NCBI RefSeq assembly: GCF_005885635.1
Contig: NZ_VATY01000003.1
Span: forward strand, 600,507-664,506
Direction: 5' to 3'
Origin: Maribacter algarum (ex Zhang et al. 2020)
Lineage (GTDB): Bacteria; Bacteroidota; Bacteroidia; Flavobacteriales; Flavobacteriaceae
Length of the DNA stretch: 64,000 nt
Of the stretch, positions 17,537 to 25,464 are shown piece by piece. Under the pieces are notes generated by a model. It was not told the origin of the DNA and made no database searches. It saw only the letters and a list, made by a program, of their open reading frames with translations. The position numbers and the translations under genes were made by a program. Within the stretch, counting starts at the first letter, position 1, and every line of letters starts with the position of its first letter.

Positions 17537-19000
17537 CTACTTATCAAGACTTTTCAAAAAATCTTTTACCATTTTAAAATCATCAAAATCGATACGCTCA
17601 CCGTTCGTCTCTTGATAGGTCTCATGGCCCTTACCTGCCACTAGAATAATATCATTGGCAGAAGCGAGTTGACAAGCAGTTTTAATTGCTTGTTTTCTAT
17701 TTTCTACGGATAGTATTTTTTTTACATTTTGAGGCTCGACACCACCTTCCATCTCCTCGATAATAGTCGCCGGGGACTCTGTACGGGGATTATCTGAGGT
17801 AAAAATTGCCTTGTTGCTCATTTCTGAAGCGATATGACCCATAACCGGCCGCTTAGATCTGTCTCTATCGCCACCACACCCCACAACGGTGATGACGTTT
17901 TCATTTCCAGTTCTCAATGTGTTGATAGTTTCAAGCACATTTTTTAGCGCGTCCGGTGTATGGGCATAATCGACTATTGCTGTAATTTTCTCTTTCGATA
18001 TAAAATATTGGAATCGCCCATCAACGTTTTCCAATTCACTTAACAATCTTAAAATCTCTAATTTTTCCAACCCTAATAAGTCTGCCGTAGCGTAAATCGC
18101 TAACATATTATAGGCATTGAAATGACCAATTAACTTAGACCAAAGTTCGTTGTCATCAATTTTCAACAATTGACCATCAAACTGATTCTCCAATATTTGA
18201 GCACGGTAATCGGCATAATTTTTTAGAGCATAGGTTTTCTTTCTTGCCACTGTGTTCTGCAGCATTATTAAACCATTCTTATCATCAATATTGGTTAAAG
18301 CAAATGCCTTTTTGGAGAGGCTATCGAACAACTGCTTTTTAGTATCCCTATATTCGGCAAAGGTATTATGGTAGTCTAGATGATCGTGAGACAGATTCGT
18401 GAAAATCGCCCCTTCGAAGACTAACCCTTCCGTTCTTTTTTGATGAATACCGTGTGAGCTTACTTCCATAAAACAGAATTCCACCCCTGCCTCGTTCATC
18501 AAACTCAAATGTTTGTTTATAACCAAAGGATCTGGTGTAGTATGACTTGTCTTATATTCTGTATCATCAACCATTATCTTTATGGTTGAAAGCAAACCAA
18601 CCTTGTAACCTGCCTTTTTAAACAACTGATACAACAAACTACTGACGGTTGTTTTTCCATTGGTACCTGTTGTACCTACTAGTCTTAAATTTTTAGATGG
18701 ATTGTCGTAAAAATTGGAAGCCATTATCGCTAAGGCTTGGTTCGAATCATGAACTTCTACATACGTGATTTCATTGACCAGCTGTTCCGGAAGCTCCTCA
18801 CAAACAATAGCTTTTGCCCCAGAGTTGATTGCCTTTTCAATATATTTATGTCCGTCAGTAATCGTTCCGCGAACAGCAATAAAGACATCGTCCATCTTGA
18901 CATTTCGAGAGTCAAAATGAATTTCGTTGACCATGACATTTGTAGAGCCACTTACTGCCCTAAGACCAACTCCATATAATATATCTTTCAGCAACTTCAC
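17537..19000 (-). CDS. murE: UDP-MurNAc-tripeptide synthetase (meso-DAP adding)
   Basis: Mur ligase that adds the third amino acid of the stem peptide. The 487 residues include the P-loop GTTGTNGKTTVSSL (about 108-121), SHDHLDYHNTF, and DNPRTE at about 404. The DNPR motif is the recognised marker for meso-diaminopimelate specificity, so a DAP-type peptidoglycan is expected. GTG start; the frame overlaps the ftsI end by 4 bases. Confidence 0.98.
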   Translation of the reverse strand: MKLLKDILYGVGLRAVSGSTNVMVNEIHFDSRNVKMDDVFIAVRGTITDGHKYIEKAINSGAKAIVCEELPEQLVNEITYVEVHDSNQALAIMASNFYDNPSKNLRLVGTTGTNGKTTVSSLLYQLFKKAGYKVGLLSTIKIMVDDTEYKTSHTTPDPLVINKHLSLMNEAGVEFCFMEVSSHGIHQKRTEGLVFEGAIFTNLSHDHLDYHNTFAEYRDTKKQLFDSLSKKAFALTNIDDKNGLIMLQNTVARKKTYALKNYADYRAQILENQFDGQLLKIDDNELWSKLIGHFNAYNMLAIYATADLLGLEKLEILRLLSELENVDGRFQYFISKEKITAIVDYAHTPDALKNVLETINTLRTGNENVITVVGCGGDRDRSKRPVMGHIASEMSNKAIFTSDNPRTESPATIIEEMEGGVEPQNVKKILSVENRKQAIKTACQLASANDIILVAGKGHETYQETNGERIDFDDFKMVKDFLKSLDK

Positions 19001-21003
19001 GATAATTCGAGCACTATTTTTTTAGATTTTTTAATATCCGTACCATGAGAGACGGATTGTTTTTTGACCTTTCCATTCCCTTTAATCTCTACTTGCAAGC
19101 CCAAGTTTTCTAAAATGGAAACTGCATCCATTCCGCTCATTCCTTTTACATTGGGCACTTTGCTATGTTTCTTTTGTGCTTCTGCAAAATATTCTTGATA
19201 GGCATTATCCAAACCTGCATATTTAGCCTGAAACATATCGACCTCATCAACCAAGGGTGATGTGGCGTATACTTTTTGGGCAATCGATTTAAAAACCGGA
19301 CCAGAAACATCCGCACCATAATAGCCCACACTTTTATCAGGTTCGTGAATCACCACGATACAAGAATACTTAGGCTCATCTGCTGGAAAATATCCGGCAA
19401 ACGTGGAAATATATCCGAATTTATCACTGGTTTTGTCTTGATAGTTTTTCTGAGCAGTACCTGTTTTTCCGGCCATGGAAAAATTAGGAGAATACATACG
19501 ATGACCTGTACCATGCTTTTTCTCAACTACATTCTTTAATAATTGCTGCACTTGCTTAGCCGTTTCCCTAGAACAGACTGAAGGATTGATAATTTCCTTA
19601 TCAAACTTTTGAATAGTCTTGTTCCACTCTTTCACTTCTTTTATCATTCGCGGTTTTACCATTACCCCATCATTTGCAATGGCATTATAAAATGTCAATG
19701 TTTGAAGCGGCGTCATAGATACCTCATAACCATAAGCCATTTGTGCCAAGGAGAGACCTGACCAGCCCTTGTCACCAGGATAACGTATTAGGGGCTTTCC
19801 TTCACCTTTAATGGGGAGGCCGATTTCTTTGCCCAGATTCATGCTCATTAACCGATTCACATATCTTGAAGGTTTCTCTTTATAACCCTCGTGGACCATT
19901 TGAGCAAATGCGACATTGGAAGAAACTTCAAATGCCTTTGCCATTGAAATTTTACCATGACCACCATGTTTTGTGTCTTTTACCCGATGTCTATATATTT
20001 TCCAAGATCCCTTACCCGTATCTTTTACCGAACTCGTATCTATTATCTTATCTTCTAAAGCGGCAACTAGGTTCATTAATTTAAAAGTAGAACCTGGTTC
20101 GTGCGATTCACCTATGGCATAATTTAGGCGCTCATAATATTTCCCCTCTTTCGTAATTCCAAGATTGGAAATCGCTTTGACTTCTCCCGTCTCTCGCTCC
20201 ATTACAATGACAGAACCATGATCTGCCTTGTATTTTTCCAATTGACCGAGCAAAGCATGATGTGCAATATCCTGGATATTGATATCAATTGTTGAAATCA
20301 AATCATAACCATCCTTGGGTTCTACTATATTGTCCCACCCAATAGGCTTCCATTGCCCTTTCGCTATTTTTTGTTTTAGGCGTTTTCCCTCTATCCCGCG
20401 TAGGTATTCTCCAAAAGCGCGTTCAAGACCAACTCCACTATAGTAACCGTTTTCATCAACATTTTCATAACCAACACTTCGCTCAGCGATTTTCCCTAAC
20501 GGATGTTCGCGGACGGTTTTTTGTTCGACGATTAGTCCGCCTTTATATGGCCCTTTATTAAAAAGAGGGAATTTCTTCACTTCCATGTAATCGGAGTAAT
20601 CTAAATTCCGGGCAATTAAGGTGTAGCGATTTTTGTTTGCTTTGGCCTTCCGTAAGATCTGTTGATAATGTGACGTTGGTTTACCCAACAACTCTGATAA
20701 TTTTGCCGAAAGAGGTTTTATGTTTTCTTGAAAATCTTCTTTTTTTACCGTAACCGCATCAAATCGAATAGTATATCGGGAAACGGAGGTTGCCAACAAA
20801 CTACCATCATCTGAAATTAGATTACCTCGATTCGGGGCAATCGTAAACATCTTTGTAGTTCGCTTTTCGGCAAGGTCGCGGTACTTTTCACCATTTACCA
20901 TTTGAATGCTGACCAGCTTAAAAACTACAACGCAGGCAAATAGGAAGAGGCCACCGGCTACCACATACAAACGGGTCAATATTTTTTTATCACTTGCCGC
21001 CAC
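18997..21003 (-). CDS. ftsI: Class B penicillin-binding protein FtsI (PBP3) with PASTA domain
   Basis: Septal peptidoglycan transpeptidase, one N-terminal membrane anchor (about 14-33) and a periplasmic catalytic domain. The active-site motifs are STFK (Ser near 303), SSN (in FEVSSNVAFAQM) and KTGTA (near 511). A C-terminal PASTA domain (about 605-668, SKVPNVKGMSGMDAVSIL) is present, which E. coli FtsI lacks but which is usual in Bacteroidota. GTG start overlapping the ftsL stop by 1 base. It should act with the FtsW at 13709. Confidence 0.97.
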   Translation of the reverse strand: MAASDKKILTRLYVVAGGLFLFACVVVFKLVSIQMVNGEKYRDLAEKRTTKMFTIAPNRGNLISDDGSLLATSVSRYTIRFDAVTVKKEDFQENIKPLSAKLSELLGKPTSHYQQILRKAKANKNRYTLIARNLDYSDYMEVKKFPLFNKGPYKGGLIVEQKTVREHPLGKIAERSVGYENVDENGYYSGVGLERAFGEYLRGIEGKRLKQKIAKGQWKPIGWDNIVEPKDGYDLISTIDINIQDIAHHALLGQLEKYKADHGSVIVMERETGEVKAISNLGITKEGKYYERLNYAIGESHEPGSTFKLMNLVAALEDKIIDTSSVKDTGKGSWKIYRHRVKDTKHGGHGKISMAKAFEVSSNVAFAQMVHEGYKEKPSRYVNRLMSMNLGKEIGLPIKGEGKPLIRYPGDKGWSGLSLAQMAYGYEVSMTPLQTLTFYNAIANDGVMVKPRMIKEVKEWNKTIQKFDKEIINPSVCSRETAKQVQQLLKNVVEKKHGTGHRMYSPNFSMAGKTGTAQKNYQDKTSDKFGYISTFAGYFPADEPKYSCIVVIHEPDKSVGYYGADVSGPVFKSIAQKVYATSPLVDEVDMFQAKYAGLDNAYQEYFAEAQKKHSKVPNVKGMSGMDAVSILENLGLQVEIKGNGKVKKQSVSHGTDIKKSKKIVLELS

Positions 21004-21329
21004 TACTCTATTTTCTTTGCTTTTACTTTAATTTTTTTTGGAGGAGTTTCCGAGGGATACAATTCTTTTTCTTGAAGCACCTCAGTTATTTTTGATTCCA
21101 ACTTTAACTTTTGAACATCGGAGCGCACATCTACGAATTCACTATTCAATTCTTTCACTTCTTCATTTAAAGCTGCAATTTGATGCACCTTTTTATCCGC
21201 ACTATGCGAACTACCAATCATTACCGCAGCTAGAAAGGAGACGAATATGATAAACAGCCAATTTTTGGGAGCATCACCACTCACCAAAAACTTTCCTTTC
21301 AAAATGTCTAAGATTCCTTTTTTAACCAT
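21003..21329 (-). CDS. ftsL: FtsL-like cell division protein
   Basis: Small bitopic protein of 108 residues: a cytoplasmic N terminus, one membrane helix (about 24-42, WLFIIFVSFLAAVMIGSS), then a short heptad-like coiled coil (IAALNEEVKELNSEF through LKLESKITEVL). Sequence alone would not name it; the topology and position between rsmH and ftsI are those of FtsL, which recruits FtsQ/FtsB and activates FtsWI. Ends with a very basic tail (KKIKVKAKKIE). Confidence 0.88.
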   Translation of the reverse strand: MVKKGILDILKGKFLVSGDAPKNWLFIIFVSFLAAVMIGSSHSADKKVHQIAALNEEVKELNSEFVDVRSDVQKLKLESKITEVLQEKELYPSETPPKKIKVKAKKIE

Positions 21330-21331
21330 AA

Positions 21332-22237
21332 TTATATTCGTTCTGCTATGCGCAACTTTGCGCTTCTTGCTCTATTATTGACTTTTATTTCTTCTCTTGA
21401 AGGAACTATCAAGCCTCCTACCTTTTTAAACGGAACATCAATATTTCCGTAGAAATCTTTTTCAGGTTCACCTTCAAATTGACCTGCTCTTATAAACCGT
21501 TTTACTAGACGGTCTTCTAAGGAGTGGTAACTGATAGCACTTAATCTTCCGCCTTGATCTAATAAATCGGGAATTTGCATTAAAAACTCCTCGATAACCG
21601 CAATCTCCTGATTCACCTCAATACGAATGGCTTGGTAGACCTGTGCTAAAATTTTATGCTCTTTTGACTTGGGCAAAAATTGGCGCAACGCTTCTTTCAA
21701 TTGTTCGGTAGTTTGAATAGGACTCTCCTCTCTTTCAGCTAGTATGGCTTTTGCCATTGCTCCACCACTTCTTAAATCACCATATTTGAACAACACATTC
21801 CGTAATTCTTCAAATTCATAGTTGTTGACCACATCATAAGCGGATATTTGGTTCTTCTTACTCATACGCATATCCAAATCCGCATCAAAACGTGTTGAGA
21901 ACCCACGTTCCGCTTTATCAAATTGATGTGATGAAACACCAAAATCGGCTAAGATTCCATCAACCTTCCGAATGCCATAGAACTTTAAAAACTGTTTGAT
22001 GTATCTGAAATTTTCATTGATCAGTGTAAACCGATCATCCTCTAGAGCATTCGCCAAAGCATCTTCATCTTGATCAAAAGCAATCAACTTGCCTTTCTCT
22101 CCGAGCCGTTTCAGAATTTCCTTGGAATGGCCACCGCCACCAAAGGTTACATCAACATATATTCCATCCGTTTTTATTGCTAGTCCATCAACGGACTCCT
22201 TCAATAAAACCGGATTATGATACATCTTCTGAGTCAT
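21332..22237 (-). CDS. rsmH: 16S rRNA (cytosine-1402-N4)-methyltransferase
   Basis: SAM-dependent methyltransferase modifying C1402 of 16S rRNA (formerly MraW). Motifs: MYHNPVLLKESVDGL at the start, the SAM site YVDVTFGGGGHSKEIL, ADFGVSSHQFD, and SYHSLEDRLVKRF. Several start codons lie in a row (GTG 22249, ATG 22246, 22243, 22237, 22225); 22237 is chosen as a compromise because homologues begin a few residues before YHNPVLL. Any of them overlaps the mraZ end, so translation is coupled. Confidence 0.96.
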   Translation of the reverse strand: MTQKMYHNPVLLKESVDGLAIKTDGIYVDVTFGGGGHSKEILKRLGEKGKLIAFDQDEDALANALEDDRFTLINENFRYIKQFLKFYGIRKVDGILADFGVSSHQFDKAERGFSTRFDADLDMRMSKKNQISAYDVVNNYEFEELRNVLFKYGDLRSGGAMAKAILAEREESPIQTTEQLKEALRQFLPKSKEHKILAQVYQAIRIEVNQEIAVIEEFLMQIPDLLDQGGRLSAISYHSLEDRLVKRFIRAGQFEGEPEKDFYGNIDVPFKKVGGLIVPSREEIKVNNRARSAKLRIAERI

Positions 22238-22688
22238 CGCCATCATCACCCATCACTTCCTCTGCTAAACTTGCAAAGTCCTCCGCCGTTTCATCCAATA
22301 CTTTTTCGTAGCTGTCTTTATCCCATATCTCAACAATGTTTATTGCTGAGCTCAAAACCACTTCTTTTGCAATTCCTGCCACCGCAACTAAATTTTTCGG
22401 AATAAGTAACCTTCCGGTAGCATCAATCTCTATCATTTTAACTCCCGCAGAAAAACGTCTGATAAAATCATTGTTCTTCTTTTTGAAGCGGTTCTTCTTG
22501 TTCATCTTCTGCATAAGAAGATTCCATTCCGCCATGGGATATAATTCCAAACAAGGCTGAAAAACGGACCTTTTTATGACAAATCCCTCTTTCAGAACAG
22601 GCGCCATCTGATTTTTTAGGGCAACAGGTAACATTACCCTACCTTTGGCATCGGCTTTGCAGTCGTATGTTCCAATGAAATTGATCAC
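22215..22688 (-). CDS. mraZ: Transcriptional regulator MraZ
   Basis: First gene of the division cluster; MraZ is a SpoVT/AbrB-type DNA-binding protein that represses its own operon in bacteria where it has been tested. The 157 residues carry two tandem AbrB-like units, each with the signature D-(A)-(K/T)-GR: CKADAKGRVMLP near residue 10 and IDATGRLLIPKNL near residue 88. GTG start at 22686-22688. A triple GTGG box lies 47 bases upstream over the promoter. Confidence 0.96.
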   Translation of the reverse strand: MINFIGTYDCKADAKGRVMLPVALKNQMAPVLKEGFVIKRSVFQPCLELYPMAEWNLLMQKMNKKNRFKKKNNDFIRRFSAGVKMIEIDATGRLLIPKNLVAVAGIAKEVVLSSAINIVEIWDKDSYEKVLDETAEDFASLAEEVMGDDGDDSEDVS

Positions 22689-22716
22689 TTAAAAGTTTGG
22701 TTTTCATTTAATAACT

Positions 22717-22724
22717 CAAATATA
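22717..22724 (-). promoter_or_regulatory. Promoter -7 box of the dcw cluster
   Basis: On the minus strand TATATTTG matches the Bacteroidota -7 consensus TAnnTTTG exactly, 28 bases before the mraZ start. The expected -33 region falls inside the MraZ boxes at 22735-22760. Confidence 0.6.
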
Positions 22725-22734
22725 TATATTTTAT

Positions 22735-22760
22735 TACCACATTTTACCACATTTTACCAC
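22735..22760 (-). promoter_or_regulatory. MraZ operator: three GTGGTA boxes at 10-base spacing
   Basis: On the minus strand GTGGTA occurs three times with exactly 10 bases from one to the next (GTGGTAAAAT, GTGGTAAAAT, GTGGTA). Direct GTGG/TGGG repeats of one helical turn upstream of mraZ are the known MraZ binding pattern. They lie just upstream of the -7 box, over the -33 region, so bound MraZ should block the polymerase. Confidence 0.85.
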
Positions 22761-22919
22761 TTTCTTATAAAAAACGACCTTTTTTAGATGAACTGCATCA
22801 AAACATGACCTAAAATTGTCATTCGAAAAATCGATTTTCGAATCACTTTCTTGCATTTCAAAAGAAAACAGCTATCTTTTGCCCCAGCTAACCAAGCCTG
22901 CTTTTAATAAGGGAAATCG

Positions 22920-22927
22920 TATATTTG
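22920..22927 (+). promoter_or_regulatory. Candidate -7 box for the alpha/beta hydrolase gene
   Basis: TATATTTG matches TAnnTTTG and lies 26 bases before the start at 22953. No good TTTG is seen at the usual -33 distance, so this is tentative. Confidence 0.35.
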
Positions 22928-22952
22928 CCTGCAGCGACAGAAGTGCCCCTGA

Positions 22953-23729
22953 ATGGAAGAAAAACTAATTACCGAAGGAAAATTCAAGTATGTTGAAATA
23001 GGGGAAGGAACCCCTATTATCATTTTACATGGTCTTATGGGGGGCTTGAGTAATTTTCATGGAGTCACTGATCACTTTCCAAAGAAGGGATATAAGGTTC
23101 TTATTCCTGAATTGCCGATTTACGATATGCCAATGATGAAAACCAATGTGAAACAATTCGCAAAGTTTTTGGAAAAATTCATCGAGTTCAAGGGGTTGAA
23201 AGATGTAATTCTATTAGGAAATTCGCTGGGCGGACATATTGGTCTTCTACACACCAAACTATACCCTGAAATGGTTAAGGCCCTGGTGATTACCGGAAGT
23301 TCAGGACTGTATGAAAGTGCTATGGGTGATGGATACCCAAGAAGGGGTGACTACGAATTCATTAAGAAAAAGGCACAAAACGTTTTTTACGATCCCGCGG
23401 TAGCGACCAAGGAAATCGTTGATGAAGTTTTTGCCACAGTAAACGATAGAAGTAAAATTGTAAAGACCCTTGCCATTGCTAAAAGTGCCATCAGGCATAA
23501 TATGGCAAAAGACTTGCCTAAAATGAAAACACCTACGTGTATCATATGGGGAGAAAATGATGGGGTTACACCACCTGACGTAGCCGACTTGTTTCACGAA
23601 CTCCTCCCCGATTCTGATTTATTTTGGATGAAAAAATGTGGGCATGCTCCAATGATGGAACATCCTGAAGAATTCAATACTATTTTGGATGCCTGGTTGG
23701 AAAAACGTGGTTTCTTAGGAGAAAAATAG
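22953..23729 (+). CDS. Alpha/beta-fold hydrolase
   Basis: Cytosolic hydrolase of 258 residues, no signal peptide. It shows the oxyanion-region HGLMGGLSNF, the nucleophile elbow GNSLGGH with Ser91, the acid in WGENDGVTPP, and the catalytic His in CGHAPMMEHPEEF. The substrate cannot be predicted from sequence. It starts the rightward transcript divergent from mraZ and lies 32 bases before engB, an arrangement that suggests cotranscription. Confidence 0.9.
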   Translation: MEEKLITEGKFKYVEIGEGTPIIILHGLMGGLSNFHGVTDHFPKKGYKVLIPELPIYDMPMMKTNVKQFAKFLEKFIEFKGLKDVILLGNSLGGHIGLLHTKLYPEMVKALVITGSSGLYESAMGDGYPRRGDYEFIKKKAQNVFYDPAVATKEIVDEVFATVNDRSKIVKTLAIAKSAIRHNMAKDLPKMKTPTCIIWGENDGVTPPDVADLFHELLPDSDLFWMKKCGHAPMMEHPEEFNTILDAWLEKRGFLGEK

Positions 23730-23761
23730 ACTTCTCATCTACTCACAATACAAGCACTGTC

Positions 23762-24379
23762 GTGAAAATCAAATCTGCCAACTTTGTAATGAGTAATTCT
23801 GATGTGACCAAATGTCCTTCAGAAAAATTACCCGAATATGCTTTTATCGGAAGATCTAATGTTGGGAAATCTTCACTAATCAATATGCTGATGGACCGCA
23901 AACATTTAGCCAAAACATCAGGTAGACCAGGTAAAACACAGCTTATTAACCATTTTAAAGTCAATGAAAATTGGTTTTTAGTTGATTTGCCAGGTTATGG
24001 TTATGCGCGGGTTTCGAAAAAAGACAAAAACACTTTCCAAAAATACATCACCAATTATTTTGAACAGCGAAAACAATTGGTCTGTTCCTTTGTTTTGGTA
24101 GATATTCGACATGAGCCCCAAAAGATAGACATGGAATTTATGGAGTGGATGGGCGAAAACAGCATTCCCTTTTGCATCATATTTACCAAGGCGGATAAAC
24201 TAAAACCCAAAGTGATTGAAAGGCAAGTAGACGACTATTTACAAGAGTTAATCGATGGTATTTGGGAGGAAGCTCCACAACACTTCGTCACTTCTTCTTC
24301 CAATGGTACGGGAAGAGATGAATTGCTCAGTTTTATTCAAGAAATTAATCTACAGTTCTTTAAAGAGAAAAAGGGTTGA
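23762..24379 (+). CDS. engB: Ribosome biogenesis GTPase EngB (YsxC/YihA)
   Basis: Essential GTPase for 50S subunit assembly. The 205 residues hold G1 GRSNVGKSSLI, G3 DLPGYGYA, G4 TKADK and the switch sequence TSGRPGKTQLINHF specific to this family. GTG start at 23762; an in-frame ATG 27 bases later is inside the conserved N terminus. The stop codon lies within a heptad array (24375-24402), so the last residues may have been altered by that repeat. Confidence 0.95.
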   Translation: MKIKSANFVMSNSDVTKCPSEKLPEYAFIGRSNVGKSSLINMLMDRKHLAKTSGRPGKTQLINHFKVNENWFLVDLPGYGYARVSKKDKNTFQKYITNYFEQRKQLVCSFVLVDIRHEPQKIDMEFMEWMGENSIPFCIIFTKADKLKPKVIERQVDDYLQELIDGIWEEAPQHFVTSSSNGTGRDELLSFIQEINLQFFKEKKG

Positions 24380-24402
24380 TGTTCTGAGCTCGAAGCTCGA
24401 TG
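24375..24402 (-). repeat. Heptanucleotide array, left of the four-helix-bundle gene
   Basis: Read on the minus strand, four 7-base units in phase: CATCGAG, CTTCGAG, CTCAGAA, CATCAAC. It is inverted relative to the array at 24851-24885 and covers the engB stop codon. Confidence 0.65.
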
Positions 24403-24484
24403 TTTATGAAGGGCGAATAAGGAGTAAAAAAACATTTTATGTTTTTATAGGAAAAATACTACTTTCGTGTTTATGGAAGTTCCT

Positions 24485-24835
24485 ATGAAATTTAAGTTTG
24501 AAAAACTCATCATTTGGCAGGATGCTATGAAAATGGGAGAGGAAATGAATGGTTTGGCTGAAGAGTTTCCAAAGAAAGAAATATATAACCTTTCTTCTCA
24601 AATCCGGAGAGCTGCTGACTCAATAGCCCTAAATATTTCTGAGGGTTCTATTTTACAGTCAAAATCAGAATTTAGAAAATTTATGGGATATGCCATCAGG
24701 TCGTTAGCAGAGGTAGTGACTTGTCTTTATAAAGCTAAAAATAGGGATTACTTAAAATTAAAGGAGTTTAATAAATATTACAATGAAGCCTATAAACTTA
24801 TGAATATGATGGTAGCTTTCAGAAACAAAATCTAA
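24485..24835 (+). CDS. Four-helix-bundle protein (S23/IVP family)
   Basis: Small helical protein of about 117 residues of the 23S rRNA intervening-sequence-protein family (related to Avd of diversity-generating retroelements). Family marks are FEKLIIWQDAMKM at the start, LSSQIRRAADSIALNISEGS in the middle and SLAEVVTCLYKAK. The start at 24485 matches homologues, with GGAAG upstream; GTG 24467 and ATG 24473 are possible. It lies alone between inverted heptanucleotide arrays (24375-24402 and 24851-24885), both starting with AACATCGAGC when read outwards. Family function outside rRNA intervening sequences and retroelements is unknown; nucleic-acid binding is likely from its basic surface. Confidence 0.9.
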   Translation: MKFKFEKLIIWQDAMKMGEEMNGLAEEFPKKEIYNLSSQIRRAADSIALNISEGSILQSKSEFRKFMGYAIRSLAEVVTCLYKAKNRDYLKLKEFNKYYNEAYKLMNMMVAFRNKI

Positions 24836-24850
24836 TAAAAAAATATAAAA

Positions 24851-24885
24851 CATCGAGCATCCAACACCGTGCACCGTGCATCAAA
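24851..24885 (+). repeat. Heptanucleotide array, right of the four-helix-bundle gene
   Basis: Five 7-base units in phase: CATCGAG, CATCCAA, CACCGTG, CACCGTG, CATCAAA. It mirrors the inverted array at 24375-24402 and shares its unit with the array at 5284. Confidence 0.75.
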
Positions 24886-24902
24886 CCTCATTTTAATCAA
24901 CC

Positions 24903-25268
24903 TCAAAAATAGGACCTCACACCAATTAAAGTAATCAAATCCTCAGCACTTTGCATTTCATTCAACTCTTCAGTTCTAACGAACACCTCTAACCCTTTTC
25001 CACTTTCGTTCAATACTATTGGAAAAGTAAACTTGTGCCCAAACTTTGAAGCATAAGCCTTCGCAAATTCATCTTTATGCAAAAACTCCATTTTAATATC
25101 AGTCTCCTTTCTGAATTTTTTCCAAATCGAATTCTCGGTAAAAGCCCCGTAGGTAATATCACAAAGACTGCACTCATAGGTATCAGGACTAAATATTTTA
25201 TGTGCACTATCCATAATCATATTTCGTATTCCTGAATCGGCATTATAGATAAAAATTAGTTTTTGCAA
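24903..25268 (-). CDS. Conserved hypothetical protein with CxxC motif
   Basis: Cytosolic protein of 121 residues, no signal. It opens with a beta-strand-like QKLIFIYNADSG, has a CxxC pair in YECSLCDITYG (about 33-36), and a KKFRKETDIKMEFLHKDEF stretch before FPIVL. The layout (strand, CxxC, strand, helix) recalls thioredoxin-like folds, but the CxxC is not at the usual helix start, so this is only a suggestion; metal binding is as likely. TTG start. It is convergent with the four-helix-bundle gene. Confidence 0.7.
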   Translation of the reverse strand: MQKLIFIYNADSGIRNMIMDSAHKIFSPDTYECSLCDITYGAFTENSIWKKFRKETDIKMEFLHKDEFAKAYASKFGHKFTFPIVLNESGKGLEVFVRTEELNEMQSAEDLITLIGVRSYF

Positions 25269-25348
25269 TTTGGTATCCTTTATTTTTGCAAGGTAAAGCT
25301 ATATATTTATGATAAAGTGGATTAAACCATTTTACTCGATAATTGAGA

Positions 25349-25397
25349 CCCGCCTGCCGGACGGGCAGGTTTAAAATGCTCCGACGCTTGCGTCGAA
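25349..25397. repeat. Two adjacent palindromes
   Basis: CCTGCC (25353-25358) faces GGGCAGG (25363-25369) across a short loop, and CGACGC-TT-GCGTCG follows at 25382-25395. GC-rich palindromes of this kind are frequent between genes in Flavobacteriia. They lie between two divergent genes. Confidence 0.5.
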
Positions 25398-25464
25398 ATC
25401 AAAGTTAATTTTCCTTTTAATGCCTGGCGGGTTTGCCCAGTTATTTACTATTTAAAAACAATTT

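Noticed and set aside
22953-23729. Alpha/beta hydrolase as part of the dcw cluster
   Set aside because: It is transcribed away from mraZ with its own candidate promoter.
24375-24885. Diversity-generating retroelement around the Avd-like gene
   Set aside because: No reverse transcriptase, template repeat or variable target gene is present nearby.
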